Assembly: GCA_015232365.1 (NCBI GenBank)
Contig: JADFZU010000025.1
Coordinates: forward strand, 1-40,726
Origin: Magnetococcales bacterium
GTDB taxonomy: Bacteria; Pseudomonadota; Magnetococcia; Magnetococcales; JADFYX01
DNA: 40,726 nucleotides
Direction of reading: 5' to 3'
Shown: piece after piece, positions 1-8,029 of the stretch
How positions within the stretch are numbered: position 1 is the first letter of the stretch
Layout: every line of letters begins with the position of its first letter
Notes under the pieces: model-generated
What the model was told of the DNA's origin: nothing
Databases searched by the model: none
What the model saw: only the letters and a program-made list of their open reading frames with translations
Made by a program: the position numbers and the translations under genes

Positions 1-1517
1 GGTATAATCTTGGGGATGCATTGCATAAACAAGGAAAGCTGGATAGTGCAGTTGCCAGTTACCAGAAATCTATAACAACCGATCCCAACTTTGCCGATGC
101 CCATTGCAACCTCGGAGTTGTGCTTAAAGAGCAAGGAGAACTAGATGAAGCAGTTAAGAGTTATCAAAAAGCCATAACAATCAAGCCTGATTTTATCAAT
201 GCATACTATAACCTTGGCATTGCTCTGTATGACCTGGATAACTTATCCGAAGCTATAAATATTCTACAAACAGCTCTGAAATATTATCGTTATAATAATA
301 GCGAAAATATAGTTGAACTTTTGATTGATTTTTTAAACTTTAAACAGTCAGATAAAGATAGTGTTGGGGTACATGCTAAAACCCAATATCTTCTACAACA
401 GCTCCTGATTACAGATAACAACCACCCTACTCCTCAAGAAACTGCAAACAAAGCAAATGTTTCCAGAATTATCAGTGATGAAACTTGCAAGCAAATTTTT
501 CATAGCTGCTATGATATATTAGAGCAAAACAATCTTCACAATGAGAACTCATTTCAGTATCAGATCTATAGAGGCAAAAAAGATAGTAGCCTGGAAAATC
601 CTGTTTATGGCAATTGTCACAGACATAAAAACCTATTCAATAAATACAATATAATTCCTGAAGCTTGCTTTGATTGTCATAAAGTTACAGTAGAGCCTCG
701 GGATGTTGTCGAGCTTTTCAAGCTAATGGTAGTTTTTAACTATATAAAGCTGCCTGAAGATAATACCCGAAAATGTATTGTTGAGATTAGACCTGGAGCT
801 TCAGGAACATATAAAGGCTTTGTTTATTGCCAGAGCTTTAAGGAGGCTAAAGATGTTTTTGCTACCATTAAAAAAGTAGTAAGCGAGAAAATTTCTGCCG
901 AAGTTCCACTAACAGTCAAAAGAGGCTGCTCGGAATACAATGCCGCCTATCCTGGTTATAGCTCCACCCAAGATAGCGATACGCCGCTTATGAATTATAA
1001 TGAAGAGTGGCGTAGTATAGAAGAGGATATGGATACAGACAACAATGCAGAAAAATATCCTGTAAAACATACATATAACCATAGAGGATTGACACTGCGT
1101 GATGCGATAGTCATGCGGAACTGGATTGCATATGCACAAAAGATTGGAGATTTAAGCTACCTTAAAATTTACAGCCACTCACTAATGGAGCTTCCACTGG
1201 ATAAATCTGCTGATTTACCACCTAAAGCCAGTACGGTTCTACAACAAGGGGTAAAGTTTCACCAAGCTGGACAGCTAGACCGGGCAATGGAGTGTTATGA
1301 GCAGGTTATTGCAATCCAACCTGAAAATGTAGCAGCCATAAGCAATATTGGCACTATTTTTCAAACTAATAATATGCTGGATCAAGCAGTTAGCAGCTAT
1401 AAAAAGGCAGTAGCTATAAGCCCGGAATTCTCTCAAGCATGGTATAATCTTGGGGATGCATTGCATAAACAAGGAAAGCTGGATAGTGCAGTTGCCAGTT
1501 ACCAGAAATCTATAACA
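1..1517 (+). repeat. 77-bp exact direct repeat, copies at 1-77 and 1441-1517
   Basis: Bases 1-77 are identical to 1441-1517. Beyond that the match continues to about 104/1544 with three substitutions (positions 78, 79 and 81). The copies are 1440 bp apart, which is in frame (480 codons), and encode the same TPR in the two stacks that flank the Cys-rich domain. The left copy reaches the window edge, so the true repeat may be longer. Confidence 0.95.
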
Positions 1518-2879
1518 CTCAATCCCAACTTTGCCGATGCCCATAGAAACCTTGGTGTTGTTCTAAAAGAGCAGGGAAAACTTGCAGCAGCGGTTGAAAG
1601 CTATAAAAAAGCAATCACAATCGACCCGAATTTTACCGATGCTTACTATAATCTTGGCAGCAGCTTTAAAGCTCAAGGCAAACTTCCCGAAGCGGTTGAA
1701 AGCTACCAAAAAGCAATAACATTAAAACCGGATTATGCAGAAGCTTTTAACAATCTTGGCTGCACCCTAATAGAGCAAGGGGAACTAAAGGATGCCGCTA
1801 GCAACTTAAAAAAAGCTGTCGCTATTAAACCTGACTATGCAGAAGCCTACTACAACTATTCTGCAGCTAAAAAGTTTGTAGATATTTCTGAAATTGAATT
1901 GATGCAAACAGTGCTCTCAAAGACAACAGACCTAGAGAATAAAGAGTTTCTTAATTTTGCCATTGGAAAAGCTCTGGTAGATATAAAGCAATATTCAGAG
2001 GCTTTTAACTACTTTATTGCGGGAAATAGAATAAAAAGAGCAAAAATTGAGTTTAATTCTGCAGATGAAGCAAAAAACTTTGCAAAGATTAAAAAAGCAT
2101 TTAATTCCAGCCTGTTTGAATCAAATACAGATAGTGGTTGCAAAGATAAAACACCAATATTTATCTTGGGAATGGTCCGTTCTGGCTCCACCCTCATTGA
2201 GCAGATACTCTCCAGCCATGGGGATGTCTATGGTGGTGGAGAGTTAGCATTTATAGAGCAATGCCTACTTGAGATCACAAAATTAAAACAGGCCGAATCG
2301 ATCTCTGACATTGTTTCAAGCCTTACCGCAGATGATCTTAGAAGGATGGGAAATCAATATATAGAAAGAGTACGGAATTTAGAGCCAAGTTCTAAATTTA
2401 TCACAGATAAAATGCCAGGAAATTTTTTGTATATAGGGTTGATAAAGCTGATACTTCCCAATGCAAAAATCATCCACTCTGTGCGGTCGGCAGAAGATAC
2501 CTGTCTCTCAATATTCAGAACAAGATTTTCTGGAGTGCACAACTATGCATATGAGCTTACAGAGCTTGGAGAGTATTACCGGCTATATTTTGATATTATG
2601 ACCCACTGGCAAGAGCTGTTTTCTGAAGATATTTATAATATAAACTACGAAGAGCTAATCAAAAACCAAGAAGGTGAGAGTAGAAAGCTGCTGGATTTCT
2701 GCGGCCTTGAGTGGGACGACAGATGTTTAAACTTTCATAAGTCAGCCAGGGGAGTAAAAACTGCTAGCAGTTATCAGGTTCGCCAACCACTCTACAGTAG
2801 CTCAGTTGATGGTTGGCGACGCTTTAAAAACCAGCTACAACCATTAACTAAAGCTCTTGGAGATCTGGCATCAAAATAA
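1..2879 (+). CDS. TPR / Cys-rich unknown domain / TPR / sulfotransferase protein (5' truncated by window edge)
   Basis: The frame is open to base 1 (the first full codon starts at base 3 and reads YNLGDALHKQGKLD), so the gene begins upstream. Counting from base 21, residues 1-95 are TPRs and about 115-395 an unrecognised domain with conserved cysteines (CFDC, RKC, VYC, RGCSEY). Residues 405-620 are a second TPR stack opening with an HQAG repeat, and 705-952 are a PAPS-dependent sulfotransferase of the Sulfotransfer_3 / tyrosylprotein-sulfotransferase type. Visible motifs are the phosphosulfate loop ILGMVRSGSTLIEQ and the 3'-phosphate region SVRSAEDTCLSIFRTR. The family moves sulfate from PAPS to protein tyrosine or carbohydrate hydroxyls; the acceptor here is unknown. 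No signal peptide is visible, but the N-terminus is missing. A paralogous sulfotransferase lies at 17762-19756, and the Cys-rich domain recurs in the gene at 19760-23536. It converges on the IalB-like gene. Confidence 0.93.
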   Translation, partial: YNLGDALHKQGKLDSAVASYQKSITTDPNFADAHCNLGVVLKEQGELDEAVKSYQKAITIKPDFINAYYNLGIALYDLDNLSEAINILQTALKYYRYNNSENIVELLIDFLNFKQSDKDSVGVHAKTQYLLQQLLITDNNHPTPQETANKANVSRIISDETCKQIFHSCYDILEQNNLHNENSFQYQIYRGKKDSSLENPVYGNCHRHKNLFNKYNIIPEACFDCHKVTVEPRDVVELFKLMVVFNYIKLPEDNTRKCIVEIRPGASGTYKGFVYCQSFKEAKDVFATIKKVVSEKISAEVPLTVKRGCSEYNAAYPGYSSTQDSDTPLMNYNEEWRSIEEDMDTDNNAEKYPVKHTYNHRGLTLRDAIVMRNWIAYAQKIGDLSYLKIYSHSLMELPLDKSADLPPKASTVLQQGVKFHQAGQLDRAMECYEQVIAIQPENVAAISNIGTIFQTNNMLDQAVSSYKKAVAISPEFSQAWYNLGDALHKQGKLDSAVASYQKSITLNPNFADAHRNLGVVLKEQGKLAAAVESYKKAITIDPNFTDAYYNLGSSFKAQGKLPEAVESYQKAITLKPDYAEAFNNLGCTLIEQGELKDAASNLKKAVAIKPDYAEAYYNYSAAKKFVDISEIELMQTVLSKTTDLENKEFLNFAIGKALVDIKQYSEAFNYFIAGNRIKRAKIEFNSADEAKNFAKIKKAFNSSLFESNTDSGCKDKTPIFILGMVRSGSTLIEQILSSHGDVYGGGELAFIEQCLLEITKLKQAESISDIVSSLTADDLRRMGNQYIERVRNLEPSSKFITDKMPGNFLYIGLIKLILPNAKIIHSVRSAEDTCLSIFRTRFSGVHNYAYELTELGEYYRLYFDIMTHWQELFSEDIYNINYEELIKNQEGESRKLLDFCGLEWDDRCLNFHKSARGVKTASSYQVRQPLYSSSVDGWRRFKNQLQPLTKALGDLASK

Positions 2880-2882
2880 GAA

Positions 2883-3010
2883 ACATCTCTATAGATGTCC
2901 CCCACCCCATAAAAAAGTAAATCTCTGCCACTACCAAGCTGGGGATTATTCGACCCAAACAGTTGGGGCGTTGCCCCAAACCCCAATGGGAATGGGCATG
3001 ACCCTTCCCA
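2883..3010. terminator. Cluster of hairpins between convergent genes
   Basis: The 167-base gap between two convergent genes holds three perfect or near-perfect hairpins: 2883-2898 (6-bp stem, loop CTAT), 2963-2979 (7-bp stem TTGGGGC / GCCCCAA, loop GTT), and 2987-3010 (stem TGGGAA / TTCCCA with an inner GGG / CCC). None has a good T-run, so this may be a dispersed palindromic element that also stops transcription rather than a classical intrinsic terminator. Confidence 0.45.
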
Positions 3011-3046
3011 AACCCATCCCATTAATAAAATATATCAGGGCCTAAT

Positions 3047-3562
3047 TTAATTAACAGCCTTAATACCTGCTGAAATCCCTTTTAAGGACATGATGAATTC
3101 AAGTTTTTTGGCTCGGTTGTGAGTAACCAATCTAACCTTTAATTTTTTACCTGCAGACATCTGTTTAAACAACTTTTTCTCTAATGATATCTGTGCCACA
3201 CAACCGACCTGGACACAGTATGCAATCAATAAACGGCGAGGCTTTCCACTGTCGATAGTGATTTCTACCCCATCAGGAATATAAAAGCCCAGAGGCAGTG
3301 TAAAAAGAGCCAGTTTTTCCTTTACATCCGGAATCTTTATAATATTGATTACTACTAAACGATCCCCTTTATCTGTAATCAATTTTTGCTGGAGACTGCA
3401 TCTTTCTGTGGATTTAACATTGGGGTCGTTGTCTTTTGTGCAGTTTAGCACCCAGTCACCAAACGCTTGACTGCGGGAAAATGCTTGTGCTGCTTGGGAT
3501 GAATTATAAGGCAGCAGAGCGACAACAAATATTACAACCAATAATCTTAAAAAACCTGGCAT
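3047..3562 (-). CDS. Secreted IalB-family (invasion-associated locus B-like) protein
   Basis: 171 residues. A signal peptide is clear (MPGFLRLLVVIFVVALLP, then cleavage near SSQAAQA). The mature part has the IalB pattern: an early FGDWVLNC, a CSLQQ segment and a later pair of cysteines (AYCVQVGC) likely to form a disulfide in the periplasm. I chose ATG at 3562 over GTG at 3571 because an AGGTGAG ribosome-binding site sits five bases before the ATG and overlaps the GTG. IalB proteins are periplasmic or surface-associated; Bartonella IalB is linked to host-cell invasion, but the biochemical role of the family is unclear. The gene follows the autotransporter on the same strand, but a strong terminator separates them, so it probably has its own promoter in 3563-3640. 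Confidence 0.85.
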   Translation of the reverse strand: MPGFLRLLVVIFVVALLPYNSSQAAQAFSRSQAFGDWVLNCTKDNDPNVKSTERCSLQQKLITDKGDRLVVINIIKIPDVKEKLALFTLPLGFYIPDGVEITIDSGKPRRLLIAYCVQVGCVAQISLEKKLFKQMSAGKKLKVRLVTHNRAKKLEFIMSLKGISAGIKAVN

Positions 3563-3566
3563 TAGA

Positions 3567-3573
3567 CTCACCT
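3567..3573 (-). promoter_or_regulatory. Ribosome-binding site that decides the IalB-like start
   Basis: Reads AGGTGAG on the minus strand, five bases (counted from AGGTGA) before ATG at 3562. It covers the alternative GTG at 3571, which is therefore unlikely to be the start. Confidence 0.6.
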
Positions 3574-3644
3574 ATCAGAGCAGAATTATTAAATATTTCA
3601 GTAGTGAAAGAAGAGTAGCAGAAGGAGCCTATTATGGCAAGTTA

Positions 3645-3690
3645 GAAAAAAAAGCCCCGCCTGCTTTCGCAGACGGGGCTTGATTTTTTC
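3645..3690. terminator. Strong bidirectional intrinsic terminator after the autotransporter gene
   Basis: An 8-bp stem AAGCCCCG (3652-3659) pairs with CGGGGCTT (3674-3681). After one C/A mismatch an inner 4-bp stem CTGC / GCAG (3661-3664 with 3669-3672) closes a TTTC loop. An A-run precedes it (3645-3653, giving a T-run on the minus strand) and a T-run follows (3684-3689), so it should act in both directions. It lies 46 bases past the autotransporter stop codon. Confidence 0.9.
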
Positions 3691-3735
3691 AACTTAGATC
3701 AATCTTTGCAGATCAACTCAATAAGAGCTGATTAA

Positions 3736-6700
3736 TTAGAAGTTGTAACGCAACTTCACATTACCTGCATGAGAGACAAAGTTTGCTCTGACAGAAGCGT
3801 CATAGCCTACGCTGATGTTGTAAAGACCATCATTGCTTGCGTAGTCAAGACCTAGACCAACCACACCACCAAGAGCTGCTGGTTTAGCACCCTTAGTTGT
3901 GAAAGTAGATCCAGCAGAGTAGTTGGCGTTAGACTCAGCTTGCTCTTGAGTAACGTCCCAATCTGCAGTCAAGCTAGCACTTGGTGAAAGAGTACCGCTG
4001 CCAGACTCGATTTTGGTCTGTGCTGTGAAGCCCGCAGTAATATGGAAGAGATCCATATTGCTAGTTGCAACAGTTAGTGTGTTGCTTCCAGCCTCTGTGT
4101 AGCTATCAGTGTTAACATGAACATAAGAAACACCAGCTTTTGGAGTAAGAGAGAAAGTTCCTCTATCCATTGGCATAGCAGCACTTAGACCCAATGAAAC
4201 TGTGTCAGTGTCGTAGTTACCAGTAGCTGTACCGCTGATAGTTGTACGTGAAGTATCACTGTCGCCGAAGGCATAACCAGCGTTACCAGTAACGTAGAAC
4301 TTATCAAGAGCTAGAGTACCATACAGAGTAGCCTGCCATTGATCTGTATCGGTAGTAGATTTAGCAGCACTCTTACCTTTTACGTCAATGTTTGCGTAGC
4401 TGATGGCGAAACCAGCAGTTAGGTTATCACTCATTTGGCCGTCGATACCGATGGTGGTACCAACAACATCAGCATCGTAACCTTCAACTTTGTTACGAGT
4501 ATCCATATCTGATGTAGAACCGAATGCCTGCAACCATACTCCGTTGTTCAGACCTGCACTACCGGAGTTGACACCACTATCAGAAGCGACAGTGTACTTC
4601 TTAAGACCGTAACGACCGCTCTGAGCAATCAAGTCACTCTGATGTCCACCAATGGAACCACCAGCAGCACCGGCACCAGCTACAGCACCTGCACCTGCAG
4701 AACCAGCGTCAGGACGGGATTTGTTAACAGCGTCTTTAGCAGTCTGTCCACCAGCAAGAATCGCAGTGTTGAACAAGCTTAGGTTAGTACCAGTCAGACC
4801 AGCTGAAGCAGCAACTGCAGCAGCACCGGCTGAATCATCCATACCCAGAGTACTGGCTACAGCTGAAGCAGACGCTTTTGTTACAGTCATTAGAACGTCG
4901 CTGGTAGCATTAAGAGAAATTGCGTAGCTAGCCAAGGCGTTATCAGCAATGCTGAACTTAGCAGTGTCGTCAGCAGTACCGTTACCACCGTTGGTATCGA
5001 TCAATGTGTAGGTACCGGCAGCCATGGAAACATGTGGGTTGACGGCAATTGCATTGGTGATGTTAACAGTTGATGCAGACTCTTGAAGAATGATGCTACC
5101 AGTGTAAGAAGAGGCAGCCAAAGTCAGTTCAGCACCTGAAGCTGCACCAAGATCGGTTGTACCACCACTAGCAGTTTGTGTAAGAGTTCCAGCAACACTC
5201 AGTGTACCACTGTTGGAGATAGCACCCTCATATGTTACGGCAGCAGATGTTTTCAGAACAGAGCTGGCTGAAATTGTAGTAGTAGCTACAGCAAAGTTGT
5301 TAGCTATTGTAGTTGTACCAGCTTGGATGTTAAGAGCAGTTAGCTCGTTTCCACCAACAACACCGATAAGACCGGTAATTGACTGAGCTCCACCAGCCAT
5401 GTTGATTGTACCATCATTTGCATCAGTTGCAGTAATGGCAGCAGTAATACTCTTACCAGAAGCCATGGTTAGAGTACCGTCAGCAGCTGCAAAATTTAGT
5501 GTTGTAGCATTGATGTTGCCAGAAGAGCCAAGAACACCAGTACCATCAGCACCATCGACGGTAACTGTAGTAGCGTAGATATCTCCACCAGTAGTAGCTG
5601 TGATACCAGAAGCCATTTGGAAAGTAGCAGCTTTAAGTAGAGCACCAGAAGCACCAATTGTGCTGCTTGCTACTGTTGTGTTTGTTGTTGTTGTAGCAAA
5701 TGTCAAAGTACCTGTGTTGGTTGTTGCTGTTGTAACTGCACCAACAATTTTACTGTTGGCTGTTTCTGTAGCAGTACCATCAGCAGAGAAGTTCAAGTTA
5801 CCAGTGATGTTGCCGTCGAATGCAACAGTGTTTGCACTACCTACGTTAACTGTAGTTGCTCTTACAGCACCTGTCTGATTTGCAGCAGCAGAGTAAGTAA
5901 CAGTTGCAAGTGCGTTGGTTGAACCAATAGCACCAGTCACATGGGTAGCAGCAGTTAATGTACCAGTACCGGAAGTACCTGATGTGTTATCGATACCGCC
6001 TTTAGCTGCACCAGTCAAAGCAACTGTACCACCACCAGAGATGTTGATGTTGGAAGTTGTAGTAGCACCAACTGTAGTGGAGAAGGCTACTGTACCAGCA
6101 CCGGAGTGGGTAGTAGTTGCAGTTTGATATGCACCGGCGAATGTTGCTGTGATTCCTGAAGCTGGAGCAACGTTAACTGCAGTCAGAGCTTTAGTAGCAC
6201 CAACTGTGCTTGAGACCAAAGTTGTGTTGGTTGCAGTTGCTGCAAATGTTACAGCACCTCTGACGGAAGTAGTTGCATCAATGGCACCGACTACTTTCTC
6301 ATCAGCAGTAAAGGTTGCTGTTGAAGCGGAACCAAATGTGATGTTACCAGTTTGGTCACCGGTGAAAGCAACTGTACCAGTACCAGTTATGTTTGTAGTA
6401 AGAGCAGCGATAGCTCCACCAAATGTTGAGGTGATGCCTGCTCCAGTTGCAACATTAAGAGTTTTAAGGTCAGTTGCAGCAGCAGCGATTGATCCACTTA
6501 CCAGAGTAGTAGCAGTAGTCGCTGTTGAGAAGATCAAAACACCATCTTGATCTGTAGTGTTCACACTACCAGTGATTTTCTTGTCAGCAGAGAAGGTGAT
6601 TGTAGCACCGTCAACAATGGTAAGGTTACCAGTGATATCGCCTTGGAAAGCCACTGCGTCACTGTTGTTTGTACCAGTGATTGTAACAGTCGTTGCAGTG

Positions 6701-7665
6701 ATAGGACCTGTGAAAGTATTAGCAGCTGCACCCTCACCAGTAATATCAGAAGTAACAGCCAATAGTGAGTTGGTAGCACCGATTGTACCAGCGATGGTAA
6801 CGTCTGCACCACCAGCAAGAATCAATGTACCAATGCTAGCTGTACCAGATGTGTTGTCAACGTTACCTGTGATATCAGCACCGCTACCCATGCTAACTGT
6901 ACCAGCGGCAGCAATGTCGAAATCAGAAATCACATCACCCAAGAATGTAGATGTGTTGGTGCTGGATACTGTGATGCTGTCGGCATATACTGTGGAACTG
7001 AATGTTGTAGTTGTAAATGTTCCGAGAGAGATATGGTCGATTGCATTAGTAGTTGATGTACCACCGATAGCTGCAACGAATGTAGTCGAGTTTGTCGCAC
7101 CAGAGTTGGTATTGGTGACATTCAAAGTGACAGTATCTGCTGCTGCTGAAGCGTTGATGGTAGAGTGGATTGTGTTGTTTTCGTTGTTTGCAGTGTCAAA
7201 GTTCATGGTGACAGTGCTAGTACCTGTACCACCAACGATTGTAGCTGTGGTTGAAGTAGTTGTGAAGATGTTGCCCTGGAAGGTTACAGCATCGTCAGTA
7301 ACTGTGATAGCCAATGTATCGTTGTTGTTTGATGAGTCACGAAGGTTGATGTCACCAGCAAAGATTACACCGTTGCCTGTACCACTTGTGTTGATGTCGA
7401 TGGTTGGGGTAGCGGCACCACCAGTACCATTAACAGTGAAAGCCTCAGTACCATTTGCACCGAGAGTAATTGTACCGGCTGTTGAGTCGATAATATAAGC
7501 TGTTGCACCAGTAGTGGTCTCAAGCACACCATTTGCATCAGTTGTGATGATAGTGGAGGCTGTTCCCTCTCCAGAAGCAATTGTCTCAGCAACTGCAGTT
7601 GAAGGAGCTGACAAGACGGCTGCAAGACCAAGCATCCCGCCTAAAATATGATTTCTTTTTATCAT
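3736..7665 (-). CDS. Autotransporter with Thr/Ala/Gly-rich repetitive passenger
   Basis: 1309 residues from ATG at 7665, which gives a clean Sec signal peptide (MIKRNHILGGMLGLAAVLSA ... STAVAE). The open frame reaches a TTG at 7701, but that would put twelve extra residues before the signal. The passenger (about 27-1000) is a low-complexity array of short beta-strand-like units such as GTVAFTGDQTGNITF, extremely rich in Thr, Ala, Gly, Ser and Asn. It has no Trp, and I find no Cys in the whole protein. From about residue 1040 a typical autotransporter beta-domain starts (GVWLQAFGSTSDMDTR) and ends in the outer-membrane signature RYNF. The passenger is presumably a surface beta-helix, adhesin or coat protein. 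At least twenty N-X-S/T sequons and hundreds of Thr/Ser residues make it a plausible target for the flanking glycosyltransferases; that link is inference. It is transcribed alone, with its own promoter and terminator. Confidence 0.93.
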   Translation of the reverse strand: MIKRNHILGGMLGLAAVLSAPSTAVAETIASGEGTASTIITTDANGVLETTTGATAYIIDSTAGTITLGANGTEAFTVNGTGGAATPTIDINTSGTGNGVIFAGDINLRDSSNNNDTLAITVTDDAVTFQGNIFTTTSTTATIVGGTGTSTVTMNFDTANNENNTIHSTINASAAADTVTLNVTNTNSGATNSTTFVAAIGGTSTTNAIDHISLGTFTTTTFSSTVYADSITVSSTNTSTFLGDVISDFDIAAAGTVSMGSGADITGNVDNTSGTASIGTLILAGGADVTIAGTIGATNSLLAVTSDITGEGAAANTFTGPITATTVTITGTNNSDAVAFQGDITGNLTIVDGATITFSADKKITGSVNTTDQDGVLIFSTATTATTLVSGSIAAAATDLKTLNVATGAGITSTFGGAIAALTTNITGTGTVAFTGDQTGNITFGSASTATFTADEKVVGAIDATTSVRGAVTFAATATNTTLVSSTVGATKALTAVNVAPASGITATFAGAYQTATTTHSGAGTVAFSTTVGATTTSNINISGGGTVALTGAAKGGIDNTSGTSGTGTLTAATHVTGAIGSTNALATVTYSAAANQTGAVRATTVNVGSANTVAFDGNITGNLNFSADGTATETANSKIVGAVTTATTNTGTLTFATTTTNTTVASSTIGASGALLKAATFQMASGITATTGGDIYATTVTVDGADGTGVLGSSGNINATTLNFAAADGTLTMASGKSITAAITATDANDGTINMAGGAQSITGLIGVVGGNELTALNIQAGTTTIANNFAVATTTISASSVLKTSAAVTYEGAISNSGTLSVAGTLTQTASGGTTDLGAASGAELTLAASSYTGSIILQESASTVNITNAIAVNPHVSMAAGTYTLIDTNGGNGTADDTAKFSIADNALASYAISLNATSDVLMTVTKASASAVASTLGMDDSAGAAAVAASAGLTGTNLSLFNTAILAGGQTAKDAVNKSRPDAGSAGAGAVAGAGAAGGSIGGHQSDLIAQSGRYGLKKYTVASDSGVNSGSAGLNNGVWLQAFGSTSDMDTRNKVEGYDADVVGTTIGIDGQMSDNLTAGFAISYANIDVKGKSAAKSTTDTDQWQATLYGTLALDKFYVTGNAGYAFGDSDTSRTTISGTATGNYDTDTVSLGLSAAMPMDRGTFSLTPKAGVSYVHVNTDSYTEAGSNTLTVATSNMDLFHITAGFTAQTKIESGSGTLSPSASLTADWDVTQEQAESNANYSAGSTFTTKGAKPAALGGVVGLGLDYASNDGLYNISVGYDASVRANFVSHAGNVKLRYNF

Positions 7666-7715
7666 TAGTTCTTTTCCCTTTTTAAATAGATGATGAGTCA
7701 ATAAATCCCATGTTG

Positions 7716-7743
7716 ATTATAGATGCATTAGAGACGCTGTAAC
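7716..7743 (-). promoter_or_regulatory. Likely sigma-70 promoter of the autotransporter gene
   Basis: On the minus strand a perfect -10 box TATAAT (7721-7716) lies 16 bases after GTTACA (7743-7738), which matches four of six -35 consensus bases. Transcription would start near 7709, leaving a leader of about 45 bases before ATG at 7665. Confidence 0.5.
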
Positions 7744-8029
7744 ACTACCGTACTCGAACGTTTATACTTACGATCACACTTTATAGAGGTCGCTGAGCAA
7801 CATGTCAACAAAAAAATCACACCTGTTGCAAAAAAACCATCCAGATAGTTGAATTTTGGCACTCCATGGTTATCCAGGGAGTTTAAGCATAATATATGCC
7901 AACTACTGAAGAAACACCGATAATAAAGGGGAGGTTGAAGTTGTTAGTTGTTCAGTCTCGGTTTTCTTGTGTAGTATATACCATCTTAATTAAAAATTAT
8001 AAAGTAAATAATCCTGGCTTGGAGGTATA
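7744..8029. other. Divergent intergenic region with no identified gene
   Basis: Non-coding region between the autotransporter gene and the divergent plus-strand operon. It is AT-rich, with short A-tracts (for example 7810-7816 and 7831-7837). A GGAGGT ribosome-binding site at 8021-8026 serves the next gene. CATAAT at 7888-7893 and TATAAA at 7998-8003 could be -10 boxes for the plus-strand operon, but neither has a convincing -35 partner. Confidence 0.5.

Noticed and set aside
6557..7498. A 313-codon open frame on the plus strand, Val/Pro/Ala-rich, opposite the autotransporter gene
   Set aside because: It is antisense to a strongly supported gene and mirrors its repetitive Thr/Ala codons. It has no domain, and similar antisense frames occur along the whole passenger.
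7666..7701. Upstream TTG start for the autotransporter
   Set aside because: It would place a charged extension before a complete signal peptide. ATG at 7665 fits export better.
7855..7875. TGGCAC followed by GGTTAT upstream of the plus-strand operon as a sigma-54 promoter
   Set aside because: The GC element expected ten bases after GG is missing, so the -12 half does not fit.
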